Shown: positions 1 to 6,974, counted from the first letter of the stretch. The stretch is DNA of 9,685 nt from TWA4 sp051879215 (GCA_051879215.1 JBJELP010000182.1:1-9685); one strand, 5' to 3'. The notes: generated by a model from the letters alone, not told the origin. A program made the numbers and translations.

Positions 1-1161
1 ATTCTGTGCAGTGGAAATGTCATTGGAACCCATGAAGACATAGGAATCACAGTTATTGATAATGGTGGTTGCAGCATCTGATCCATACAGTGATTTCAAC
101 TGCGATTCAGACTGACACATGAGGGTCACTGAAATCTGTTTTTCCCGCAAAATAGAGATGTACTGATCGAAGAGCGGAATTGGACACCCTGTCGCAAAAT
201 CATCTGCAAGAAGATGTACCGGAATTGGAAGCATTCCGTCAGGCTGCTCTTCTCCAAATTCAAAGAGCTGCTTAAAGGTATGAGCGTAAAACATATTAAT
301 AAAACAGTTCAGACTGGGATTAACCGGACTGGATGTTACAAACAGTGCCGTACGTTTCTGTGCTATCTGCTCAAAACTGATTTTTTTCTTCATGCGAAAC
401 ATTTTTCTCAGTTCCGGACCGAATACCGAATCCACTGTGGTATTCAGGGTTCCGAATACACAGCTTGCCGTCTTCAATGGAAGTCTGATAAATGATTTCC
501 AGTTGGATACGGCAAAACCTGAGGCTGCAGATTCATTCAGAAATTCAAATTTTCTGTCATAATTGGTACGCATCTGTCCATTGTACTCTTCGAAGGACAG
601 GTGATCAATCATTTCAAGAACGTCTCCAAAGGAAGGTTTTTCCCTTGTCAGCAGGACATAGGAAATGAACGCAGCCAACAGACTGATCGATGCCTCGTCC
701 CAGTATGGATCCGCATGGGAACTTTCTTTCCTTGGATTGGCAAGAACCACATTCCTTGCAAGGAAAGTAATATCCTGATCATTCCGGATGAAATCCAGAG
801 GATCATAGGCAATATTGCCTCTATCCGGGTGCACAAAATCAAGATCCCATACTGTATATCCTCTTCTTTTCAGCAAAGGAGTATATTTATTTACAATTCT
901 TCTTTTTGTCACCGTTGTGATAATACTTCGATGAAAGGATTCCAGCAGAAACGGTTCCGCAATGGAAAGCGTTTTTCCGGATCCGGATCCTCCAACCACC
1001 AGAACATTGTTATTAATGCCGGTTTTCTCTGTGTCTGTACTGAATTCACACTCCGGACCATCTCCCAGAATAACACGATCTGCCTCATAAATCCGATCGG
1101 ATTCATTCTGATAAACCACGATTCGACTCCCTTTTTTTACCACATCTGTATTTCTTGCCAT
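1..1161 (-). CDS. VirD4/TraG-like conjugative-coupling-type ATPase, partial (C-terminus outside window)
   Basis: The visible 387 codons are open to the left edge. Reading them by hand gives a P-loop ATPase of the VirD4/TraG (HerA-FtsK) class. Walker A is GGSGSGKT at residues 57-64. A PLD segment follows at 121-123, then a Walker B-like strand HLLADD at 316-321, a downstream CQS at 349-351, and INNCDSYVFMGSND near 368-381, which resembles the conserved end of the ATPase core in clostridial conjugative-element VirD4 proteins. Members normally use this ATPase to feed DNA or protein substrates to a type IV secretion channel at the membrane. Here Walker A lies only 56 residues from the start and no hydrophobic segment precedes it, so this copy appears soluble, which is unusual for a coupling protein. 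The start ATG at 1161 has GGAGG 8 bases upstream, inside the end of the ClpP-like gene, and begins 3 bases after that gene's stop, so the two are probably translationally coupled. Family is clear; the role in actual conjugation is inferred. Confidence 0.85.
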   Translation of the reverse strand, partial: MARNTDVVKKGSRIVVYQNESDRIYEADRVILGDGPECEFSTDTEKTGINNNVLVVGGSGSGKTLSIAEPFLLESFHRSIITTVTKRRIVNKYTPLLKRRGYTVWDLDFVHPDRGNIAYDPLDFIRNDQDITFLARNVVLANPRKESSHADPYWDEASISLLAAFISYVLLTREKPSFGDVLEMIDHLSFEEYNGQMRTNYDRKFEFLNESAASGFAVSNWKSFIRLPLKTASCVFGTLNTTVDSVFGPELRKMFRMKKKISFEQIAQKRTALFVTSSPVNPSLNCFINMFYAHTFKQLFEFGEEQPDGMLPIPVHLLADDFATGCPIPLFDQYISILREKQISVTLMCQSESQLKSLYGSDAATTIINNCDSYVFMGSNDISTAQN

Positions 1162-1164
1162 ATT

Positions 1165-1770
1165 TCATCCCTCCGTCCCATTGGCAAAATCAATAAGATC
1201 TGCAAAACTGATAATCCTGTCACAAAGGTTAAATTCGACTGCCTCCTTCGGTGAAAAGTAGTGATCAAAATCAGTGGCCTGATCAATTTCTTCTTCCGTC
1301 TTTCCAGTAAAAGAAGCAATTAACCTGTTTAATCTGGATTTTGTTTCCAGAAGACTGTCAGAAATACTTTTAATGCTTGAAGCATTTCCGGAAATCCGGC
1401 CTCCCATAAGGGGCTGATGCAGCATCAGCTCACTGTTCGGAAGCATCAGTCTTTCTTTTGCACTGGCAAACAGAACAGCTGCCATGCTGTACGCTTTCCC
1501 TCTGCACACCGTTCGAACCGGTGCTTTTGATCCGACAATTGCGTCCAGCATCAGCAATCCACTGTTGATTTCTCCGCCGTGGCTGTTAATCAGAATGGTA
1601 ATGGGTTCATCCGATTCCATATTCAGATCCAGAATCTGATCTGTAAAATCGATGGCTGCTTCTTCTGTAATCTCGCCACGAACAGAAACCAACCGCCTGC
1701 TCAGATGTTTTGTTTCCATGGAAACCTGTATGATACCACTGCTGGTTTTGATGAAAGAAGTTGTACTCAT
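1165..1770 (-). CDS. ClpP-family serine peptidase
   Basis: 201 residues, about the size of housekeeping ClpP. ClpP forms double-heptamer barrels that degrade proteins delivered by an AAA+ unfoldase. The oxyanion-hole loop NSHGG is at 62-66 (NSPGG in classic ClpP), the nucleophile Ser95 lies in GKAYSMAA, the base His118 in LMLHQPL, and Asp169 in TDFDHYF, so the catalytic triad is intact. The helix EEEIDQATDFDHYFSPKEAV matches the ClpP handle region. The N-terminus has no obvious propeptide. The start ATG has AGGAGGTG about 7 bases upstream. Its location directly before a VirD4-like ATPase, rather than next to clpX or tig, marks it as an accessory paralogue. Phage head-maturation peptidases share this fold, but no phage genes are visible. 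Whether it works with a Clp unfoldase, with the neighbouring ATPase, or alone cannot be told from sequence. Confidence 0.9.
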   Translation of the reverse strand: MSTTSFIKTSSGIIQVSMETKHLSRRLVSVRGEITEEAAIDFTDQILDLNMESDEPITILINSHGGEINSGLLMLDAIVGSKAPVRTVCRGKAYSMAAVLFASAKERLMLPNSELMLHQPLMGGRISGNASSIKSISDSLLETKSRLNRLIASFTGKTEEEIDQATDFDHYFSPKEAVEFNLCDRIISFADLIDFANGTEG

Positions 1771-2097
1771 TTATACTGCACCTCCTCTGCTATCTCCCAA
1801 AAAGGGATAATGCATACCAATACACTCTTTTTTGTTTACTGCTCCGCCATATTTCTTCATATTGTGTTTTTATTTCTATGGTGTTAAACTGTTATTATTC
1901 GTTGTACTAGTCAGGGTTTTCAAGGCTGACACTGAATCGTACGAACTTATCTATTTTATATTATTAGTATAGAATATTCTGTTTCTTTCACTTTCTAATA
2001 AACTCACAGCTTCAGAAAGAAACCGGAGAAAGTACTTCACAATAGTTGAAAGTAACAATTTCTGTCATTTTCAAATGATAAAAAGGAGGTTTTCACC
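1771..2097. promoter_or_regulatory. Divergent intergenic control region with several palindromes
   Basis: This 327-bp AT-rich gap separates the leftward ClpP-like gene from the rightward 945-residue gene and must carry both promoters. Visible symmetry elements are TCGTACGA (1937-1944), the 10-bp perfect palindrome AGAATATTCT (1971-1980), GTTTCTTTC (1981-1989) paired with GAAAGAAAC (2015-2023), AAGTACTT (2030-2037), and TTGAAA (2046-2051) with TTTCAA (2069-2074). I could not fix a convincing -35/-10 pair on either strand, although TATACT- and TATAAA-like hexamers lie around 1955-1975. The symmetry suggests repressor or activator sites shared by both transcripts (inference). Confidence 0.5.
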
Positions 2098-4935
2098 ATG
2101 AAAATTATGGATCATCACCAGCTTTTTGAACCATCGTTTAAGATTACTCTGGCTGGTCTTTTTAAAAAACAGATTCGCGGAAAGATGGTGAAAGCTCTTT
2201 CTGATTCTTCAGATAATATAGAAAAAAAGGCCGGAGAAAACAGCCAGCATATTGTCTTACGTGCTCTTCTGCCGCAGGAATATCGCCGTATGGAAGATGG
2301 AACCGATTTAGCTGATGTGGATTCCACCAGAATCAGTCGTTTTTTTACTTACTATATTGCGTTAAACAAAAATGAAAGCGATGCAGAAAACCGGTATTAT
2401 GCTGTCAAAAACAACATCATACGGATTGCAAAAAAAGTGGGATTCCGATTTGACGATTTTGAATTACTTTCTACTGTCAGGCAGCAGCTTATGTATATGT
2501 TTTCTCAGTTTTCCCAACAAGAACTTTGTGATTACCGGGATGATGTCCATGAGCTGATCTCACAGTTTGATCAGCATCCGGTTTTAACCCGTTATAAAGA
2601 TGCGTGTCTGAAAATCGATTTTTACGATCAGTTATCCTGTCTGGCTGTAATTGCTTCCACCTGGGCCTGCTGGGATAAACAAAACCTTTCCGATTGTAAT
2701 GCATTGGCAAATGTCCTGCTGCCTTCCGGTCATAGTGCAGACAAGTCTGCTGTCAGTGAAAATGAATGGAAAGAATCGTATATAACACAAGAACGGGAAA
2801 AAGCAAAGGATTTGCTTAAGAAATGTAAGCTTGCATTTGAACAGAACAGATATTCGGATTGCGGAGATCTGGCGATGCAGATCATTGAATTCAATTTTGC
2901 AGATGATTCGGTTCTGGGAGAAGCTTATTTTCATCTATATATCTGCTGCACCAGGCATGATTATTATTCAGATCTGGATCCTAAAGCACTTTTGGATCAA
3001 TCTGCCAAATTGGGTTGTTCCGATGCTTTTCATTTGTTGCAGTTACAGGATATCAAAGCGGATCCGGATTCAACCATACTATTACGTCCGGTGTCCGAAA
3101 CATCCGGTTTGGCACGAATCGTAGTAAATACTTCCAATCGATATACAGAAGAATTTCTCCTGTCGATTCCGGCAGAAATGCAGAAAGAAGATATCCTGAA
3201 AGAGATGATTTTATCTGCAGCCGATAAAAAACAGCTGCTTACATCGGTGGATGCCTCCAAAGACACCCGCTATCTGCTGTTTGATGAATCGCAGGAAAAG
3301 AATTTTCAGGATTTACTTTATTTATTGGAGAAAATTGCATCGGAAGAAAGGCAAAGTGAAGACTCTTCTTTTATCTCCAGTCTTCGTTGGAGTAAGACAA
3401 CGATTTATATCCGGGTTTCAGAGGATAAATATTCTTCCTTAATTGACACGGCATTAAAGCGGTTAGGAAATTTCACAGTGAGAGTTTTTATCCTGGATGA
3501 TGAGAAAAGAGCCGCTCAGAATTTACTTTCCGATTATCCCCTTTATGAATCCATAAAGGGATTATCGCACAACACACTTACCAGAGGGCCTGTTGTCATC
3601 AATTTTACAATTATATGCAATGGCAGCACCGCCCTTACCTCATGGCTCATACGGGAAGCATACTGGATCAGCTGTTTTTCCTACCCCGGACTGACTGTAA
3701 ATATCCATTTAATATCGCCCTTTGCCAAAGAAATCAAAGAAGAATTACGGTTCCATTTTCCTGCAATGTTTTCCGATCTTCCGGATTCCGATCGTATATC
3801 ATCCGTAACGGTTTTGGAAGATGCATTCCCTGTTTCATCGCTGTCAGACCACCGGATTTTCCAGCATTTCGATGGAATCGAAAACAGGAAAAACTCTTTC
3901 AATTATTATGTGGTCAATGTTGGGGATGATATCGAAAACTTAAACTACGGAATCAAACTGCGCGAATGGAGTATCCGTAATCGGGTTGATGCCGGAAAAA
4001 GCCTGCAGAGCAGGAATCTGCCTGTAATTGCTTTTTACTGTCAGAACTCTGATGTCGCGTATTTGTCACAAAACATGGTAATCCAGACGATTGATCATGG
4101 AAATCGCTGGTATAACAATTACAACCTGAAACCCTTTGGAATGCTTCGTGACAGCTATTCGTGGGATTCCCTTGATGGAGGTTACTGGGAAATGGCTGCA
4201 CAATCCATGCATCTCCAATATTGCGGAATCAGTCCGGACGACTTAACAAGAGAAAAAGCAGCTTCATTAAAAGACTATTTCTCAAGAAGCTACAACCGGG
4301 ATTCCTCGATGTCGGCAGCACGTTCTCTTCCTTACAGGTTATTCCAGGTCAGACACCCTGCAGGTGATCATATTATTCCATATTCCTCCATCGATAATAC
4401 AAATGCCGGTGGAGAAAATAAAGAAATCATTGATTCCATGGCAGATCAATTCCGCTCAGCGATTACGGATCCAGCGTTAAAAGATGAACTCATCCATTCA
4501 CTCTTATACTATGAACACTCTCGCTGGATAAGATGGGCCTATTCCCGTGGATGGAAAAAAGCTTCCCCGGAACAGGTTATCCAGTATATGGCCGCAGGTA
4601 ATCCCAAGCAGCAGCTATTCATTGCCCGCCTTCATGGCTGTCTATGTTCCATTGATGACCTGAAGATCCTTTCAGAAACAATGCTGAATGAACTGATACC
4701 GGATGAAAATGGAGAAATTGCCCATAAGAAAGATTGGAATCGATATGCTTCAGGCAGAAAAGCGTTCCGTATCAAAGAAACCGACGACGAAAGAGGATAC
4801 GTGGATGACTATGAATATACTCCAAAGGATTTCACGGAAATCGATATTTCAAATATATTAGCAACTGCCGATCTGATTCAGACCAGATGGTTAGACCCTA
4901 AGGGAATCATAGAATTATCTGAACCGGAAAGATAA
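2098..4935 (+). CDS. Large multidomain protein: TPR-like helices, degenerate tandem Rossmann (TrkA-N-like) core, C-terminal RyR-like domain
   Basis: 945 residues, no signal peptide or membrane segments, so probably cytosolic; function unknown. The start ATG has AGGAGGT 8 bases upstream. Residues 1-215 are mostly helical and not recognised. Residues 228-315 look like TPR/Sel1 repeats (AFEQNRYSDCGDLAMQIIE, then LGEAYFHLYICC). Residues 390-480 (RYLLFDESQEKN, TTIYIRV, VRVFILDDEKRA) and 498-655 (VVINFTIICNGSTALTSWLI, LTVNIHLIS, YYVVNVGDDIENLNYGIKL, LPVIAFYCQN) resemble two Rossmann-like halves of TrkA-N type, but the GxGxxG loop is not intact. Residues 729-750 (SRSYNRDSSMSAA, then YRLF) followed by EHSRWIRWAYSRGW (806-819) and RLHGCLCSIDDL (844-855) match the pattern of prokaryotic RyR domains, proposed in the literature to sense nucleotide-type ligands. 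The domain calls come from motif recognition without a profile search. It is divergent from the ClpP-like/ATPase pair, so a joint system is possible. Confidence 0.75.
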   Translation: MKIMDHHQLFEPSFKITLAGLFKKQIRGKMVKALSDSSDNIEKKAGENSQHIVLRALLPQEYRRMEDGTDLADVDSTRISRFFTYYIALNKNESDAENRYYAVKNNIIRIAKKVGFRFDDFELLSTVRQQLMYMFSQFSQQELCDYRDDVHELISQFDQHPVLTRYKDACLKIDFYDQLSCLAVIASTWACWDKQNLSDCNALANVLLPSGHSADKSAVSENEWKESYITQEREKAKDLLKKCKLAFEQNRYSDCGDLAMQIIEFNFADDSVLGEAYFHLYICCTRHDYYSDLDPKALLDQSAKLGCSDAFHLLQLQDIKADPDSTILLRPVSETSGLARIVVNTSNRYTEEFLLSIPAEMQKEDILKEMILSAADKKQLLTSVDASKDTRYLLFDESQEKNFQDLLYLLEKIASEERQSEDSSFISSLRWSKTTIYIRVSEDKYSSLIDTALKRLGNFTVRVFILDDEKRAAQNLLSDYPLYESIKGLSHNTLTRGPVVINFTIICNGSTALTSWLIREAYWISCFSYPGLTVNIHLISPFAKEIKEELRFHFPAMFSDLPDSDRISSVTVLEDAFPVSSLSDHRIFQHFDGIENRKNSFNYYVVNVGDDIENLNYGIKLREWSIRNRVDAGKSLQSRNLPVIAFYCQNSDVAYLSQNMVIQTIDHGNRWYNNYNLKPFGMLRDSYSWDSLDGGYWEMAAQSMHLQYCGISPDDLTREKAASLKDYFSRSYNRDSSMSAARSLPYRLFQVRHPAGDHIIPYSSIDNTNAGGENKEIIDSMADQFRSAITDPALKDELIHSLLYYEHSRWIRWAYSRGWKKASPEQVIQYMAAGNPKQQLFIARLHGCLCSIDDLKILSETMLNELIPDENGEIAHKKDWNRYASGRKAFRIKETDDERGYVDDYEYTPKDFTEIDISNILATADLIQTRWLDPKGIIELSEPER

Positions 4936-4938
4936 ATC

Positions 4939-5040
4939 AAGCCAGTCAATATATCCGCCACGGGTACAGTACCTAAGTCTTTGAAGTCCTGAAGACTCAG
5001 GCGAATGCACCCTTATGGCGGATATATCTGACTGGCTTTT
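4939..5040. repeat. Nested hairpin element; probable terminator of the large gene or small structured RNA/repeat
   Basis: The arms at 4939-4960 and 5016-5038 pair over about 22 bp with one extra base, and the right arm ends in TTTT (5037-5040). Inside lie GGGT (4962-4965) with ACCC (5009-5012), the mini-palindrome GGTACaGTACC (4963-4973), and CCTAAGTCTT (4972-4981) with AAGACTCAGG (4992-5001). The single A-C mismatch of the inner stem becomes a G-U pair in the minus-strand transcript. The element begins 3 bases after the large gene's stop, so it can terminate that transcript. Its size and nested stems exceed those of a normal terminator, so a MITE-like or REP-like repeat, or a structured RNA, is possible. 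Confidence 0.7.
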
Positions 5041-5222
5041 ATGCTCGTTTGCCCCAAAATTAAGATCAAATTCTCGACCGTCATTCAAACAAAAGATTAT
5101 TCACCTGTTCCGTCACCCAAATTTCATCTTCGGTCTGTGTAAAACAATAATCATCTCACCACCTGCAGAGAAGGGAGAAATTTTGTCCATCAGTACTGTA
5201 TTTGCCATGTGATCACTGCATT
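5041..5222. other. Non-coding gap, no gene recognised
   Basis: The gap lies between the nested hairpin and the stop codon of the XRE regulator. Only short frames occur. A 31-codon leftward frame starts at 5205, ends at 5113 and lacks a ribosome site, and another leftward frame just below carries the short open stretch TEDEIWVTEQVNNLLFE. These could be remnants of a decayed gene, but nothing recognisable is visible. Confidence 0.4.
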
Positions 5223-5801
5223 TTATAAAATAGTAATAATCGTACAAACCACAATACAGATGGCTACAATAATCGGACAAATAACTCTTAGTATACAAGC
5301 AGCTTTTCGGGATTTATTATTGTTTCTGATTTTTGATAAAACTCCTGTAGTAAAGAAAATACATGTTAGCAGCGCTCCAACTGCAAGACCATAGCAAACA
5401 TTTTCCATACACATGAGAAGTGGATTAATTGTACCCAGCAAGACCGAATTGAATAACAATGCAAGCAATAATGCAGCTAGGCCTGCAATACTTATGGTAC
5501 AAACTCTCTTCATAAGTACATTACGTTCGTTTTCACTATAATCAACAACTTTCAGCAACATTTCTTTCTCTTCTGGATTCATTTTGCCACTTTTCCTTTC
5601 TCCATCAATGATTTCCCGGATATCAACATGGTAAAAATCAGCAAGTTCAACCAGTAAACACAGATCAGGCATGTTACTTCCCGTTTCCCATCTGGAAATT
5701 GTCCGATCTGAAACATTAAAATGTTCAGCAAGTTGTCCTTGTGTCAGTCCCTTTTCTTTCCTAAGATTCTTTAAAAAAGCTCCTGTTTTCCTTTGTTCCA
5801 T
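5223..5801 (-). CDS. XRE-family HTH regulator with three C-terminal membrane segments
   Basis: 192 residues from the chosen ATG at 5801, which has AAAGGAGG 7 bases upstream; the frame stays open further upstream but no other start there has a ribosome site. Residues 8-62 form a Cro/C1-type helix-turn-helix (LRKEKGLTQGQLAEHFNVSDRTISRWETG, shown here as its core KGLTQGQLAEHFNVSDRTIS). A charged linker spans 63-99. Three hydrophobic segments follow at about 101-123, 133-155 and 168-191. Such membrane-anchored XRE proteins are common in Firmicutes and are thought to couple envelope or stress signals to transcription; the target is unknown. It is read in the same direction as the truncated acetyltransferase upstream, with a 163-bp gap holding a hairpin and a possible operator. 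Confidence 0.88.
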   Translation of the reverse strand: MEQRKTGAFLKNLRKEKGLTQGQLAEHFNVSDRTISRWETGSNMPDLCLLVELADFYHVDIREIIDGERKSGKMNPEEKEMLLKVVDYSENERNVLMKRVCTISIAGLAALLLALLFNSVLLGTINPLLMCMENVCYGLAVGALLTCIFFTTGVLSKIRNNNKSRKAACILRVICPIIVAICIVVCTIITIL

Positions 5802-5819
5802 GTTATTACCTCCTTTCCA

Positions 5820-5842
5820 CTGACAGAGTAACACATTGTCAG
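5820..5842. promoter_or_regulatory. Inverted repeat upstream of the XRE gene, possible operator
   Basis: CTGACA (5820-5825) and TGTCAG (5837-5842) form perfect 6-bp half sites separated by 11 bases, centred about 30 bases upstream of the XRE start codon. The position suits autoregulation by the gene's own helix-turn-helix protein (inference). I saw no clear -35/-10 pair around it. Confidence 0.35.
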
Positions 5843-5915
5843 ATTGTAAAACACGACATAAAGCGGGAAATATTTGTTTTGTACCTGACAAACCATGTCC
5901 AGTCATATAATAGAA

Positions 5916-5948
5916 GCCTGCTGATTCTGCAAATACCGGTCAGCAAGC
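5916..5948 (-). terminator. Possible terminator after the truncated acetyltransferase
   Basis: GCCTGCTGA (5916-5924) pairs with TCAGCAAGC (5940-5948) with one mismatch, across a 15-base loop. In the leftward transcript the hairpin follows the stop codon at 5965 by 16 bases and is followed by TTCTATTATA, a weak U-rich tail. Read-through into the XRE gene remains possible. Confidence 0.4.
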
Positions 5949-5964
5949 CCTATAAACCGTACTT

Positions 5965-6249
5965 TTACCACTCGTTCAGGTATTTCTGCAATTCATCGGC
6001 AAACAATCCAATATGCAGTCCATCAACAAAACGATAACGAAATGCTTCTATTTTATTTGCACATTTACATACCGCATGTACCATAGCCAGTGTAAAGGAC
6101 AGCCTCTGTTCCTTTACCATATGTTTATAATTTGTGATATCTACATCGAATGTGATACAAAATGCAGGTTCAACGCTGTTTCTGAAAACCATACAGTGCA
6201 TTGCTCTTTCCCATGTTTTTTCGTCTATAACCTGATATGAATTTGCCAT
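5965..6249 (-). pseudogene. Chloramphenicol acetyltransferase-like gene with internal in-frame deletion
   Basis: 94 codons remain of a family that normally has about 205-220. Residues 1-74 match the CAT N-terminus (YQVIDEKTWERAMH, FCITFDVDIT, LSFTLAMVHAV, KIEAFRYRF). Residues 75-94 (VDGLHIGLFADELQKYLNEW) match the very C-terminus, which in full proteins follows the catalytic HHxxxDG motif. The middle of roughly 110-120 residues, including the catalytic histidine and most of the trimer interface, is missing. The joint falls at a DG or VDG shared by the FRYR-x-x-DG and HHxxVDG segments, which suggests deletion between short repeats. The frame and start signal (GAGAGGA 8 bases before ATG) are intact, so a short protein could still be made, but acetyl transfer to chloramphenicol is not expected. 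It lies 176 bp downstream of the GNAT gene, same strand; no gene is seen in that gap. Confidence 0.85.
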
Positions 6250-6425
6250 GTTTTAATCCTCTCGAAATTGTCTGATTGCATTTTTCTCTCCATAGCTTAT
6301 GTTTTTCTCAGTGAAATCTTGATAAAGCAAACGGAGCTATGCGGTTACCGTTATTTCTGCGCTTCCTTTTTCCATAAAAAAAGACGCTCCCCTTCAAAAA
6401 ATCTTAGATATGAAATATACAACTG

Positions 6426-6974
6426 TCATCGTTCGGATCTTAATATACCATAATAACAAACATCACATATACCCTGATTGTTTCGATCGGAGCTGCGTAA
6501 AGTTCCCTCATATTTCATTCCGCATTTTTTCATAACCTTGCCTGAATTAGGGTTTTTCGGGTCATGTCTTGCTTCAATACGATTGACATCTACTGTATCA
6601 AAAAGAAAATCAATGACAGCTTTTAATGCTTCCGACGTGATACCTTGATTCCACCATGTTTTTCCGATGCAATAACCTATTTGCATTACAGAGATATTTT
6701 CATTTATTTGTACCACAGATATGCTGCCAATCGGTTCTCTTATCTCTTTTAATTCGATTGCCCACTCGTATGTTTTTTCATCGGCATATGAATTCACCCA
6801 ATTATCAATAACTTTTTTGCTGATTTCCTGATTTGAATGTGCAGGCCATGTCAGATATTTCGTTACTTCATGATCGGATGCCCAATTTCTATACATCGCA
6901 GCCGAATCCTCGATAACAAATCGCCTTAAAACCAATCTCTCCGTTTCCAACCTTTGTGTTCCACAATGTTTCAT
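6426..6974 (-). CDS. GNAT N-acetyltransferase, RimJ/RimL (Acetyltransf_3) type
   Basis: 182 residues from ATG at 6974, chosen because AAAGGGA sits 8-9 bases upstream; an in-frame TTG two codons earlier would be too close to it. The opening QRLETERLVLRRFVIEDSAA is the hallmark N-terminal strand of RimJ/RimL-like proteins. EIREPIGSISV and MQIGYCIGKTWWNQGITSEA carry the central strand and the acetyl-CoA pyrophosphate-binding turn (NQGITSEAL, about 109-117). VNRIEARHDPKNPNSGKVMKKCGMKYEG contains the typical N-x-x-S-x-K-V-M-x-K-C-G-M segment. Such enzymes move acetyl from acetyl-CoA to an amino group of a protein N-terminus, antibiotic or small molecule; the substrate cannot be read from sequence. 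The 6S RNA terminator lies directly upstream, so it needs its own promoter, which I could not identify. Confidence 0.92.
   Translation of the reverse strand: MKHCGTQRLETERLVLRRFVIEDSAAMYRNWASDHEVTKYLTWPAHSNQEISKKVIDNWVNSYADEKTYEWAIELKEIREPIGSISVVQINENISVMQIGYCIGKTWWNQGITSEALKAVIDFLFDTVDVNRIEARHDPKNPNSGKVMKKCGMKYEGTLRSSDRNNQGICDVCYYGILRSER

Noticed and set aside
900..1000. An apparent frameshift just after the Walker A of the VirD4-like gene, ending one frame at LSQR.
   Set aside because: Re-reading the bases (ATGAAAGGATTCC on the plus strand) restores a continuous frame through ESFHRSIITTVTKRR; there is no frameshift.
601..1254. A 217-codon rightward frame antisense to the VirD4-like gene.
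   Set aside because: Low-complexity antisense shadow without ribosome site; the opposite strand encodes a clear ATPase.
1771..1860. A 29-codon leftward frame ending (TAA) directly against the ClpP-like ATG, starting MKKYGGAVNKKECIG.
   Set aside because: No ribosome site precedes its ATG and the following gene's own AGGAGG explains the purine-rich end; kept only as a note because stop and start abut.
4939..5040. The nested hairpin as an integron attC site or CRISPR repeat.
   Set aside because: No GTT/AAC attC ends, no integrase or cassette nearby, and no repeated copies with spacers in the window.
5802..5906. An upstream extension of the XRE regulator by 35 residues.
   Set aside because: The extension lacks a ribosome site and family similarity, whereas ATG at 5801 has AAAGGAGG at good spacing.
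6268..6453. A 61-codon rightward frame between the truncated acetyltransferase and the GNAT gene.
   Set aside because: No ribosome site or recognisable motifs and it overlaps the GNAT 3' end.
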